Shown piece after piece: positions 13,013 through 20,842 of a DNA stretch of 30,307 nucleotides. The first letter of the stretch is position 1; each line of letters starts with the position of its first letter. The position numbers were made by a program, and so were the translations under genes. The notes beneath the pieces are model-generated. The model worked only from the letters and a program-made list of their open reading frames with translations. It did not search any database and was not told the DNA's origin. The stretch comes from a virus, in the IMG/VR virus record IMGVR_UViG_3300035661_000253, positions 1-30,307 of that record, one strand, 5' to 3'.

Positions 13013-13375
13013 ATGTCGAAACTACAAGCAGAGCTCGCGGTTCGCGTCTTGCACATGGGCACCTTCGCCCACCTTGAGCACTTCAAGACCTCGAGCTACT
13101 CCGCCCACAAGGCGCTGGAGACCCTATACACAGACCTGCCCGACGTTATCGATAGCTTTGTCGAGCAGTGGCAGGGCAAGAACGAGAGGATCAGCACCTA
13201 CCCCGCGTGGTCTCCAGTCATTCGCCCTTGCGTCAAGATGTGCGAGGACCTCGTCGCTTGGATCGACGAGAATCGCGATGACCTGACGGACGGTGACATC
13301 TCGCTGGACAACGCCCTCGCGGATATCCGTACAGTGCTGCTGCAGGCCATGTACCGTCTCAACGATTTGAGCTGA
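13013..13375 (+). CDS. DUF5856-like four-helix protein, 120 aa
   Basis: A 120-residue helical protein. HFKTSSYSAHKALETLYTDL then PDVIDSFVEQWQGKNERI match what I recall of the DUF5856 family, phage proteins with a ferritin/Dps-like helical bundle whose role is unknown. AGGAG stands upstream of the ATG. It lies between terL and the portal, spaced 8 and 10 nt, so it is part of the packaging operon. Confidence 0.65.
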   Translation: MSKLQAELAVRVLHMGTFAHLEHFKTSSYSAHKALETLYTDLPDVIDSFVEQWQGKNERISTYPAWSPVIRPCVKMCEDLVAWIDENRDDLTDGDISLDNALADIRTVLLQAMYRLNDLS

Positions 13376-13385
13376 GGAGATCAAT

Positions 13386-15593
13386 ATGCCTGTAGACACC
13401 GCTCTGGCCACCCAAGTCTGGAACCGCTACACGTGGCTCCGTGACAACGGCCACCTCGACTACGTGAAGAAGGCCGCCAAGTGCGAAGACTTCTTCTCTG
13501 GCCTGCAGTGGGATCAGAACGATCTGGCCCTGCTCAAGGCGCAGCGCCGCCCCGCTCTGACGATCAACAAGATCGTCTCGACCATCTCCAACGTGATGGG
13601 CGAGCAGATCTTCAACCGCACCGACATTGCCTTCAAGCCTCGCAACGAGGGGGCCACGTCCGAGGTGGCAGACGCCCTGACCAAGGTGTTCATGCAGATC
13701 GCGGACAACAACCAGCTCGACTGGGTCCGCTCCGACGTGTTCACTGACGGTATCGTGACGTCCCGTGGCTTCTTCGACGTGCGGCTGGATTTCACCGACT
13801 CCCTGCGCGGAGAGGTCCGCATCGAGCAGCTGAATCCCAAGAATGTGCTGATCGACGCCGACGCGGACGAGTACGACCCGGACAAGTGGAACGACGTGAT
13901 CATCACCAAGTGGATGAGTCCCGACCAGATCGAGCTGCTGTACAGCAAGGCCGACGCCGATCTGCTGCGCTCGCGCACGGATTCGTACTATCCATACGGC
14001 TATGACTCGATCGACATCAACCGCGACCGCTTCGGCACCTCGCGTGCTGTCGGCTGGCCGAACAACACGGTGACGCAGCAGGAGTACGACAACGTCCGCA
14101 ACATCCGCGTCATCGAGCGCCAGTGGAAGAAGTTGGATAAGGTGCTCCATTTCGTCGATCTGGAGACCGGCGACACGCGCCAAGTGCCTGACGACTGGGA
14201 CGACGAGCGCATTTCTCAGTACCTCGCCGCCAACCCGCACCTCGCCACGACAAAGAAGCTGGTCCAGCGTATCCGCTGGACGGTCATCGCCGACAACGTG
14301 GTCCTGCATGACGACTGGAGCCCGTACAAGCACTTCACCGTGGTGCCGTACTTCCCGTACTTCCGCCGTGGTCGCACCATCGGTCTGGTGGAGAACCTGC
14401 TCGGCCCGCAGGAGCTGTTGAACAAGGTGTCGAGCCAAGAGCTGCACGTCGTGAACACCTCGGCCAACTCCGGCTGGAAGGTGAAGCGCAACGCGCTGAC
14501 CAACATGTCCACTGCTGAGCTGGAGCAGCGCGGTGCGCAGTCTGGCCTTGTGGTCGAGCTGGACGATATCAACAACATCGAGAAGATCCAGCCCAACCAG
14601 ACCCCCACTGGTCTGGACCGCATCTCGTACAAGGCCGAGGAGCACATCAAGAGCATCTCGGGCGTGTCGGACTACATGCAGGGCTTTGCACGCGAGGACG
14701 TGGCGGCCAAGAGCATCCAGACGAACAAGCAGAGTGGTCAGGCGAACCTCGCCAAGGTCATGGACAACATGAACCGCTCCGACTTCCTGCTGGCGCGCGC
14801 CGTGTTGGACCTCGTACAGGAGTACTACACCGAGCAGCGCCTGATGTTCATCACAACCGATCGCCTGATGAACACCACTGAGCAGATGACGGTGAACCAG
14901 CCCACCCCGGAAGGCCGCATCGTAAACGACCTGACGCTGGGTGAGTACGCCATCGTGGTGACGAACCAGCCTGAGCGCGACACGTTCGAGGACACGCAGT
15001 TCGACCAAGCCGTGCGTCTGCGTACCGAGGCCGGTGTGCAGATCCCTGACAAATACATCCTGCAGTCGAGCCGCCTCAAGGATAAGGCCCAGATCATCTC
15101 CGAGATGGAGCAGGCTGGTCAGACCCCCGAGGCTCAGCAGCAGGCTCAGTTGCAGATGCGTGCGCTGGCGGCAGACGTCGCCGTGAAGGAGGCCGAGGCC
15201 ACTCAGAAGGGTTCCGACGCCCAGCTCAAGCAGGCCAAGGCTCATAAGGAGCTCGCGATGGCCAGTGCGAACTCTGGTCAGGACGAAACCGCACTGGAGC
15301 AGCAGAAGCTGGAGGCCGAGATGGCCATGGAGCAGCAGAAGCTCAATCAGGAATTCCAGCTCAAGCAGGAACAGATGGCCCGAGAGTTCGAGCTCAAGCG
15401 CGAACAGCTGCAGATGGAGATGGCCCTCAAGCGCGAGCAGGCCACCGCCGAAGCAGCCATCAAAGCCACCGTGGCGAAGGAGCAGGCTAAGGCCGCTCGC
15501 GTCGCTGCGATACACAACGCACAACCCCCGGGAGAGGCGTCTCCCACTTCGCCAGTGCCGGGCGCCCCGGCTAAACCCAAGCAAGGAGCTTGA
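13386..15593 (+). CDS. Portal protein (P22-type)
   Basis: A 735-residue protein, close in size to the P22 portal. Diagnostic segments include RPALTINKIVSTISNVMGEQ (about 56-75), a conserved portal-core feature, and WNDVIITKWMSP. Residues from about 560 to 715 are a long Gln/Glu/Ala/Lys-rich helix (for example ALEQQKLEAEMAMEQQKLNQ), comparable in position to the P22 portal barrel, then a Pro-rich tail. It forms the dodecameric channel at one head vertex, binding TerL and later the adaptor. GAGGAG stands before the ATG. The identity is secure from sequence and context; the barrel-like role of the tail is inferred. Confidence 0.9.
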   Translation: MPVDTALATQVWNRYTWLRDNGHLDYVKKAAKCEDFFSGLQWDQNDLALLKAQRRPALTINKIVSTISNVMGEQIFNRTDIAFKPRNEGATSEVADALTKVFMQIADNNQLDWVRSDVFTDGIVTSRGFFDVRLDFTDSLRGEVRIEQLNPKNVLIDADADEYDPDKWNDVIITKWMSPDQIELLYSKADADLLRSRTDSYYPYGYDSIDINRDRFGTSRAVGWPNNTVTQQEYDNVRNIRVIERQWKKLDKVLHFVDLETGDTRQVPDDWDDERISQYLAANPHLATTKKLVQRIRWTVIADNVVLHDDWSPYKHFTVVPYFPYFRRGRTIGLVENLLGPQELLNKVSSQELHVVNTSANSGWKVKRNALTNMSTAELEQRGAQSGLVVELDDINNIEKIQPNQTPTGLDRISYKAEEHIKSISGVSDYMQGFAREDVAAKSIQTNKQSGQANLAKVMDNMNRSDFLLARAVLDLVQEYYTEQRLMFITTDRLMNTTEQMTVNQPTPEGRIVNDLTLGEYAIVVTNQPERDTFEDTQFDQAVRLRTEAGVQIPDKYILQSSRLKDKAQIISEMEQAGQTPEAQQQAQLQMRALAADVAVKEAEATQKGSDAQLKQAKAHKELAMASANSGQDETALEQQKLEAEMAMEQQKLNQEFQLKQEQMAREFELKREQLQMEMALKREQATAEAAIKATVAKEQAKAARVAAIHNAQPPGEASPTSPVPGAPAKPKQGA

Positions 15594-15595
15594 TC

Positions 15596-16606
15596 ATGCC
15601 TTTCGCAATCCAACAACTCATCCATCGTGGCTATTGGGCTCCCGCCGGTGACGACGGCGCTGCCAGCGGCGGCGGTGCTGATGACAAGAATCCGCCCGTA
15701 GACCGTGGCGACGACGTCAAGTCGCCGCTGGACAACGCTGGTAAGGGCGACGAGTCCAAAGACAAGGGCGATGACAACGAAAAGGTCGACCTCGACAAAG
15801 AGAGCGAGGAAACCGAAGAAGAAAAGGCCGAGCGCCTTCGCCTCGAAGCCGAGGAAGAGAAGAAGAAGCGCATCCGCATCCCGAAGTCGCGCTTCGACGA
15901 GGCCATCAACAAGGCCAAGCAGCGCGAACAGACGCTGTTGGAGGAGATCGAGAGGCTCAAAGGCGGCCTGCAGGCATCGGTCACGGTCAAGGCGGTCAAT
16001 GAGATGCGTGCCAAGATCGATGAACTGCAGGACAAGTACGAGGATCTGATCCTCGACGGTAAGAAGGACGAAGCCCGCAAGGTGCGCCGTCAAATCGACG
16101 GGCTGCGCGATGACCTGACCGAGTATCAGACCAACACCAAGTCGGAGGCGGCCCGCAGGGCAGCCATCGAGGAGATGAGCTACAACGCTCAGCTGGCTGG
16201 CTACGAGGCCAAGTACCCCGCACTGAATCCTGAGCACGAGGATTTCGACGAGGACAAGACCAATGAGGTAGCCACGCTGTTGAACGCCTTCGTGAAAGCG
16301 GGCATGAAGCGTGCCGATGCGCTGGCCAAGGCTGTGAAATACGCGCTGGGTAGCCCGCCAGCTGCCGGCAAGGGCGACGGCGGCGACAAGGCTAAGGAGC
16401 TGGCCGAGCAGCGCGCAGCCGAGGCCCGCAAAAAGGCGGCCGAGGCCAGCAAGAAGCAGCCCCCGGACGGCAAGAACGTGGGGCTGGACTCCGACAAGGC
16501 CGGTGGTGGCAAAGGCGGGGACTTGGACGTACTGCGCCTGTCGCAGGACAAGTTCGCCAAGCTGGACGAGGAGACCAAAGCCAGATTGCGCGGCGACGTA
16601 ATCTGA
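15596..16606 (+). CDS. Scaffolding protein
   Basis: A 336-residue, highly charged protein. Residues about 15-95 are Asp/Glu/Lys-rich and probably disordered, followed by helical segments and a Lys/Ala/Gly-rich C-terminus ending in a helix-turn-helix-like DVLRLSQDKFAKLDEET. Composition, position between portal and capsid, and lack of any enzymatic motif fit a capsid scaffold whose C-terminal helices bind the coat. I use the ATG at 15596, with GGAG 8 nt upstream; a TTG six bases earlier overlaps the portal stop. Confidence 0.8.
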   Translation: MPFAIQQLIHRGYWAPAGDDGAASGGGADDKNPPVDRGDDVKSPLDNAGKGDESKDKGDDNEKVDLDKESEETEEEKAERLRLEAEEEKKKRIRIPKSRFDEAINKAKQREQTLLEEIERLKGGLQASVTVKAVNEMRAKIDELQDKYEDLILDGKKDEARKVRRQIDGLRDDLTEYQTNTKSEAARRAAIEEMSYNAQLAGYEAKYPALNPEHEDFDEDKTNEVATLLNAFVKAGMKRADALAKAVKYALGSPPAAGKGDGGDKAKELAEQRAAEARKKAAEASKKQPPDGKNVGLDSDKAGGGKGGDLDVLRLSQDKFAKLDEETKARLRGDVI

Positions 16607-16626
16607 TATAAGATCAGTGGACCTCG

Positions 16627-16649
16627 AAGGGCCCTTCGGGGCCCTTTTT
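16627..16649 (+). terminator. Intrinsic terminator after the scaffold gene
   Basis: AAGGGCCC (16627-16634), a TTCG tetraloop and GGGCCCTT (16639-16646), followed by a short T run. This separates the packaging/portal/scaffold operon from the next genes, which then need read-through or their own promoter. Confidence 0.88.
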
Positions 16650-16662
16650 CGTGGAGAAAAGC

Positions 16663-17016
16663 ATGCAGACCACCAAAGAAGAGATCGCCCGCGTTTGTCA
16701 CGAAGTGAACCGCGCCTACTGCCAAGCCCTCGGGGATATGTCCCAGCCTGCGTGGGAAGACGCCCCCATGTGGCAGCGCGACAGCGCACGCCTTGGTGTT
16801 GAGTTCCATCTGTCCGGCGACTACGGCCCCGAAGCGAGCCATGAAAGCTGGGCAGCCCAGAAGATCGCCGATGGCTGGAAATACGGCCCCGTGAAGAACC
16901 CTGAAGCCAAAGAGCACCCTTGCCTTGTGGCATTCGACAAACTCCCTCCCGAACAGCAGGCAAAGGACTTTCTGTTCCGTGCTGTGGTCCATGCGATGAA
17001 GCACGGGGTAACGTAA
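16663..17016 (+). CDS. RyR-domain protein
   Basis: A 117-residue protein made of a single RyR (ryanodine-receptor repeat-like) domain: IARVCHEVNRAYCQALGD, QPAWEDAPMWQRDS, then the diagnostic SHESWAAQKIADGWKYGP, and HPCLVAFDKLPPEQQAKD. RyR domains occur in phage proteins and in bacterial stress and defence contexts, where nucleotide-ligand sensing has been proposed. I use the ATG at 16663 because GGAG stands upstream; an in-frame GTG four codons earlier is part of that site. It lies just after the scaffold terminator and overlaps the next gene by one base. Confidence 0.82.
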   Translation: MQTTKEEIARVCHEVNRAYCQALGDMSQPAWEDAPMWQRDSARLGVEFHLSGDYGPEASHESWAAQKIADGWKYGPVKNPEAKEHPCLVAFDKLPPEQQAKDFLFRAVVHAMKHGVT

Positions 17017-17366
17017 TGGCTAAAGAGATCGACCTCGAAGCGGTCCTCCGCGCTTATCTTTGTACCGACCCCGAAAAACCGGTGGACGTGACCATGCGAA
17101 TCAACGACGAAGGCCGCATCGTGGCCAAGATCGGCTCTGGCGTTGATGCCCCCGAGTACGTCGTGTTTGGGAACAATGTCTGTCAGTACCCGCCCCCTAA
17201 ACCCCCAACCCAGCGCGCTGCTGTGCAGGGTTTCGACTCACACAAAGGAATGGGAGAACGTCAATGCCAACCCCAACCGAGTTTGTCCTATGGCTCAACG
17301 GTGCCGTTGATGTCATGGGTGATTCCCCCACACCAGAGCAGTGGGGGACCATCAAAGAAAAGTTGA
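17016..17366 (+). CDS. Hypothetical protein, up to 116 aa, with long 3' overlap
   Basis: The first 80 residues (MAKEIDLEAVLRAYLCTDPE, then VTMRINDEGRIVAKIGSG) look like genuine coding sequence with strand-like patterns. The last 34 codons are shared, in another frame, with the next gene (17264-17566), which has a good ribosome binding site. The tail is low-complexity and could be incidental. The start overlaps the TAA of the RyR gene. Function unknown. Confidence 0.6.
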   Translation: MAKEIDLEAVLRAYLCTDPEKPVDVTMRINDEGRIVAKIGSGVDAPEYVVFGNNVCQYPPPKPPTQRAAVQGFDSHKGMGERQCQPQPSLSYGSTVPLMSWVIPPHQSSGGPSKKS

Positions 17367-17566
17367 GCGAGTCCCTTGGCTTCATTGCGGCCAAGAAACT
17401 GCTGGAGCACGCCGAGGACCAGCTTCAGATTGCCCGCGACCCCATGAATACGTACCCCAGTCAGCCGTTTTGGGGTGGCTACAACCCGCCGATCCCTACA
17501 CTGGCGCCCGGGCCTGAGTATCAGGTAATAAGTATGGCGGCCCAGTGTGCGCAGCAGGGGAGGTAA
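17264..17566 (+). CDS. Small phage protein, 100 aa (first of paralogous pair)
   Basis: A 100-residue protein. The N-terminal 35 residues, FVLWLNGAVDVMGDSPTPEQ then WGTIKEKLSESLG, match the next gene (YYLKGFVDLTNEPPSRDQ, WGIIRAKVKEAF) and a small family of phage proteins with the pattern WLxGhxxh...PTxxQWxxIKxxL. GGAG stands 7 nt upstream of the ATG. The C-terminal half is Pro/Tyr-rich (FWGGYNPPIPTLAPGPEYQV). Function unknown. Confidence 0.7.
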   Translation: MPTPTEFVLWLNGAVDVMGDSPTPEQWGTIKEKLSESLGFIAAKKLLEHAEDQLQIARDPMNTYPSQPFWGGYNPPIPTLAPGPEYQVISMAAQCAQQGR

Positions 17567-17567
17567 A

Positions 17568-17819
17568 GTGAACTCAAATGACCTGATGTATTACCTGAAG
17601 GGCTTCGTCGACCTGACAAACGAGCCTCCTTCGCGCGACCAGTGGGGGATTATCCGCGCGAAGGTGAAGGAGGCTTTCCCAGTTGAGACATTCGTGGTTG
17701 ATACGCCCCCGATGCACAACCCAATCAACGACCACCGGCTCCGTCGCAGTACGGACTGGCCGGTATTCGCGCCAACGAGTGGCGATTGTGGTTGCGGCGG
17801 CGCAACATCTGCGAGATAA
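17568..17819 (+). CDS. Small phage protein, 83 aa (second of paralogous pair)
   Basis: An 83-residue protein with a GTG start at 17568, preceded by GGGGAGG 4 nt upstream. The N-terminal domain is a paralogue of the gene before it. The C-terminal half differs and ends in a Gly/Cys-rich segment (TSGDCGCGGATSAR). It follows with only one base between stop and start codons. Function unknown. Confidence 0.7.
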   Translation: MNSNDLMYYLKGFVDLTNEPPSRDQWGIIRAKVKEAFPVETFVVDTPPMHNPINDHRLRRSTDWPVFAPTSGDCGCGGATSAR

Positions 17820-17835
17820 TCCAGTCTCGAAGGCT

Positions 17836-17900
17836 GTTGAGGTCTGCAAGCGGCGCAACCTCAACATTTTGGGGGGACAGTTGATGTCCTCCCATTTTTT
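17836..17900 (+). terminator. Tandem hairpins ending in an intrinsic terminator before the capsid gene
   Basis: GTTGAGGT (17836-17843) pairs perfectly with ACCTCAAC (17858-17865). A second hairpin follows: GGACA (17875-17879) with TGTCC (17885-17889), extended by G-C pairs around one bulged T, and then ATTTTTT (17894-17900). The second is a convincing rho-independent terminator; the first has only a short T run. Confidence 0.7.
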
Positions 17901-17910
17901 CGTCTATACT
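17881..17910 (+). promoter_or_regulatory. Promoter for the capsid gene, overlapping the terminator
   Basis: TTGATG (17881-17886), an 18-nt spacer and TATACT (17905-17910): four of six and five of six matches to the sigma-70 consensus. The -35 box lies inside the terminator hairpin. It is followed by a 129-nt leader up to the capsid Shine-Dalgarno (AAGGAGG). It would give the capsid its own strong transcript. Confidence 0.6.
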
Positions 17911-18045
17911 TCGCAGCATTCGGTAGCAGACCCGACAGCTCTGCGGAGTCCCGACCTCCTTAAAAGCCGACCTGCGCTGGCCCCAGAGCGTGATCTGAGA
18001 GCATCAACGGTTTGACTTTTCATTTCTGTCTTAAGGAGGCACAAG

Positions 18046-19158
18046 ATGCTTACCAATTTCGCTCTGCTTACCAACGAGCAGAAGACCGTTTGGTCGATGG
18101 ACACGTGGCGCATGGCCCGGAACTATTCCTTCGTGAACAAGTTCCTCGGCAACGACTCGAACTCCATGATTCAGCACATCACCGAGCTGAAGAAGTCCGA
18201 GAAGGGCGCCCGCGCAGTCATCACGCTGCTGGCTGACCTCGAAGGCGACGGCGTTGCGGGTGACCGTACGCTGGAAGGCAACGAAGAGGCGATGAAGTCG
18301 TACGATCAGGTGATCCGTATCGATCAACTGCGCCACGCCAACCGCCACGAAGGTCGCATGGCTGACCAGAAGTCGGTCGTCGAGTTTCGCAACAACAGCC
18401 GCGATATCTTGGCCTACTGGCTGGCCGAGCGTATCGATCAGCTGGCGTTCCTGACCATGTCGGGCGTGAGCTACGCGATGCACAACAACGGTGCTCCGCG
18501 TGTGGGTTCGGACTTCCCGTTCCTCGAGTTCGCTGCGGACGTGTCTGCCCCGACCAGCCTGCGCAAGCTGCGCTGGAACGGCACCAACAAGGCGCTGGAA
18601 GTCAACGGCGCCACCAGCTCGATCACGACTACCGACACCCCCATGTGGGAGCTGTTCGTGCAGCTGAAAGCCTACGCCAAGGACCAGTATCTGCGCGGCA
18701 TCAAGGGCGAGGGCGGCGATGAGGTGTTCCACGCCTTCCTGACCCCGCAGGCGATGGCCAAGCTGAAGCTGGACCCCACCTACATGCAGAACGTGCGTAG
18801 CGCGATGCAGCGTTCGAGCAGCAACCCGCTGTTCACCGGTGGCGATGCGGTCATGATCGACGGCATTGTGTTCCACGAGTACCGCAACGTGTACAACACT
18901 GCGGGCGCTGCCAGCGGCTCGAAGTGGGGCGCGTCGGGCACCGTGGACGGCTGCCAGATCCTGTTCTGCGGCTCCCAAGCGCTGGCGATGGCCGACATCG
19001 GCAACCCCGAGTGGGTCGAGAAGGGTTTCGACTACGAGAATCAGCAGGGCATCTCGGTTGGGAAGATCCTCGGCTTCCTGAAGCCGAAGTTCAACTCGAT
19101 CTACGCCGGCAACACCACGCAGGACTTCGGCGTGATTTCGGTGTACGCGGCCCAGTAA
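18046..19158 (+). CDS. Major capsid protein (DUF4043/PF13252 type)
   Basis: A 370-residue protein. The segment DRTLEGNEEAMKSYDQVIRI, DQLRHANRHEGRMADQKS and SRDILAYWLAERIDQLAF is characteristic of the DUF4043 phage capsid family (related to N4 gp56-type coats). An Ala/Gly-rich later region and FHEYRNVYN fit the coat fold. The strong Shine-Dalgarno AAGGAGG, its own promoter/terminator stack and position after the scaffold support the main coat protein. Confidence 0.88.
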   Translation: MLTNFALLTNEQKTVWSMDTWRMARNYSFVNKFLGNDSNSMIQHITELKKSEKGARAVITLLADLEGDGVAGDRTLEGNEEAMKSYDQVIRIDQLRHANRHEGRMADQKSVVEFRNNSRDILAYWLAERIDQLAFLTMSGVSYAMHNNGAPRVGSDFPFLEFAADVSAPTSLRKLRWNGTNKALEVNGATSSITTTDTPMWELFVQLKAYAKDQYLRGIKGEGGDEVFHAFLTPQAMAKLKLDPTYMQNVRSAMQRSSSNPLFTGGDAVMIDGIVFHEYRNVYNTAGAASGSKWGASGTVDGCQILFCGSQALAMADIGNPEWVEKGFDYENQQGISVGKILGFLKPKFNSIYAGNTTQDFGVISVYAAQ

Positions 19159-19200
19159 TCGGGATCATCCGCAACTCGCAACTTCCTAAGGAGAAATTCC

Positions 19201-19641
19201 ATGGCTCAGAAACTTGCGGCTCGCGGTGGTCAATACCCGATCACTGCTGAGTTCACCTTCGATGTGGCAAACGACACCATGAAGAACACGTCCGGCGCGG
19301 ACGACAACTTCAAGGTAGTGGGTAGCCACGTGTTTGACGTGATCCTTCTGCCCACCAATGCCATCGTGGTTGGTGGTGAAGTGGTCACCGAGACGGCTGT
19401 AAGCGGTTCCACCGCCTACAACGTCTCGGTCGGCGACAGCGGTAACACGGCGCGCTACCTCGGCGTGACCGACAAGACCACTGCCGGCCGCACTGCCCTC
19501 ACTCCCACCGGCTATGTCGGCGGCGGCGAACAGATCCGTGTGACCGTGGCACCCACCGTGGCTGACTCGACGGCTGGCAAAATTACCGTCCGTGTGAGTT
19601 ACGTCATCCGCAACCGCATGAATGAGGTCCAGACCCACTAA
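19201..19641 (+). CDS. Probable head decoration or minor structural protein, 146 aa
   Basis: A Gly/Thr/Val-rich, beta-strand-prone protein (AYNVSVGDSGNTARYLG, GGGEQIRVTVAP, GKITVRVSYVIRN) directly after the capsid gene with AAGGAG upstream. The position and beta composition fit a cement/decoration protein that stabilises the head. No specific family is recognised, so the role comes from context. Confidence 0.6.
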   Translation: MAQKLAARGGQYPITAEFTFDVANDTMKNTSGADDNFKVVGSHVFDVILLPTNAIVVGGEVVTETAVSGSTAYNVSVGDSGNTARYLGVTDKTTAGRTALTPTGYVGGGEQIRVTVAPTVADSTAGKITVRVSYVIRNRMNEVQTH

Positions 19642-19655
19642 ACCGGGTCCGGTAG

Positions 19656-19675
19656 GCGGGGGCTTCGGCCCCCGC
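19656..19675 (+). terminator. UUCG-capped hairpin after the capsid/decoration genes
   Basis: GCGGGGGC (19656-19663), TTCG loop, GCCCCCGC (19668-19675): a perfect 8-bp stem. The tail TCCTCTATT is only weakly T-rich, so it may be a partial terminator or an mRNA-stabilising end. Confidence 0.65.
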
Positions 19676-19707
19676 TCCTCTATTACCACCACTGAAGGAG
19701 AGTCGTC

Positions 19708-20121
19708 ATGGCTGGAGCCAAGAGCAAAACCCTGCTTGTCCTGAATCGTAACCACGTCCTGACCACGACCAAGGGGCATTCCGTGTCCTTCAAGAAGGGC
19801 GAACCCACCCACGTACCGCCTGCCATCTACCAAGAGGCGCTGGCCATCGGTGCTATCCCGCCTGACGGCGAAGAGCCGCAGGTCGAAGACGTGACCACGA
19901 CCGACAACGCCCCCGCCGACCCTGCCGAGCGCGCGCCACTGATCCTAGCTGCCATCGAAAAGCTGGTTGCTGAGAACGCACGCGACAATTTCACTGCTGC
20001 TGGCAGCCCCGCCGTGGGTGCTGTGTCCGACGTCGTCGGCTTCAAGGTGCAGGCGAAGGAAATCGCAACTGTGTGGCAGCAGTATCACGACAAAATGGCT
20101 GCTGAAAAGCTCGCCAGCTAA
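19708..20121 (+). CDS. Hypothetical structural protein, 137 aa
   Basis: The N-terminal part, RNHVLTTTKGHSVSFKKGEP then THVPPAIYQEALAIGAIP, is a pattern I associate with small phage head-region proteins. A Glu/Ala/Pro-rich linker follows, then a helical C-terminus. AAGGAGAG stands upstream of the ATG. Function unknown; likely virion-associated from position between the decoration protein and the adaptor. Confidence 0.6.
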   Translation: MAGAKSKTLLVLNRNHVLTTTKGHSVSFKKGEPTHVPPAIYQEALAIGAIPPDGEEPQVEDVTTTDNAPADPAERAPLILAAIEKLVAENARDNFTAAGSPAVGAVSDVVGFKVQAKEIATVWQQYHDKMAAEKLAS

Positions 20122-20133
20122 TCGAGGTCTGAG

Positions 20134-20832
20134 ATGACCCCCACCCAGCTCAAGGACCTCTTCCGCAGTGATGTCCGCGACGAAGCCTCCCCGCCCCTTT
20201 GGACGGATACGGAGATCTTCGCATACATGGACGACGCTCAGAAGATGTTCTGCCGTGAAGGTGGAGGCATCGCTGACTCCACGGCCCCGGTCTGCACGCT
20301 ACAGGTCGCTGCAGGGGACACGTATCTCAACTACGACCCCCGCATCCTTAAGCTCCGCGACTTGCGCCGTATGTCTGACGGCCACAACGTCGACATCCTG
20401 AACTTTGAAGACCTTGGCCGCCCCGGTTTAGCGCAGGGCGACTACGGTCAGTCTATGTCCTTCGGTACGGGCGGTATCAAGTTCACCGACCGCCCCGCAC
20501 CTGTCACGGCCGTGATTGTCGGTATGGACGCGAACAAGCTTCGCCTGCTCGCGCCCGCTGTGGCGAACGACACGCTCCAAGCGATTGTCTACCGCATGCC
20601 CCTCGAAGACATTACCGCTTCCTCAACTGCCTTCGAAATCGACGCCCAGCACCATCGGCACTTGCTGAACTGGATGAAGCATCTGGCGCACGAGAAGCAA
20701 GACGCGGAGACCTATGACCGTGGCCGCTCTATGGAGTTTCGTGACAAGTTTCTGGCGTACTGTGATCAGGCGAAAGCCGAGCGCGAGCGCCGGGAGCACA
20801 AGTACCGTACCGTCGTCTACGGCGGCATCTGA
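20134..20832 (+). CDS. Head-tail adaptor protein (DUF6682-like)
   Basis: A 232-residue protein. The N-terminus, LKDLFRSDVRDEASPPLWTD then TEIFAYMDDAQKMFCREGG, matches phage adaptor/connector proteins (pattern R(D/S)xxxD...W(S/T)DxEIxxYhNxA). The later helical part (HHRHLLNWMKHLAHEKQDAE) is typical of adaptors that bind under the portal. The order capsid, decoration, adaptor supports this. GAGGTC stands before the ATG. Confidence 0.78.
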   Translation: MTPTQLKDLFRSDVRDEASPPLWTDTEIFAYMDDAQKMFCREGGGIADSTAPVCTLQVAAGDTYLNYDPRILKLRDLRRMSDGHNVDILNFEDLGRPGLAQGDYGQSMSFGTGGIKFTDRPAPVTAVIVGMDANKLRLLAPAVANDTLQAIVYRMPLEDITASSTAFEIDAQHHRHLLNWMKHLAHEKQDAETYDRGRSMEFRDKFLAYCDQAKAERERREHKYRTVVYGGI

Positions 20833-20842
20833 GAGGACTGAG

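Noticed and set aside
13359-15584. A 741-codon open frame on the minus strand, antisense to the portal gene
   Set aside because: It is the mirror of a long GC-rich gene with biased codon use. It has a low-complexity Leu/Val/His-rich translation, no domain and no ribosome binding site, while the plus-strand frame is a clear portal.
16586-16612. TTGCGC and TATAAG as a promoter for the RyR gene
   Set aside because: The spacer is only 15 nt and the terminator hairpin at 16627 lies directly downstream, so most transcripts would stop.
15347-16963. A 538-codon minus-strand frame across the scaffold region
   Set aside because: It is antisense to portal, scaffold and RyR genes that have recognisable products and ribosome binding sites; its translation shows no domain.
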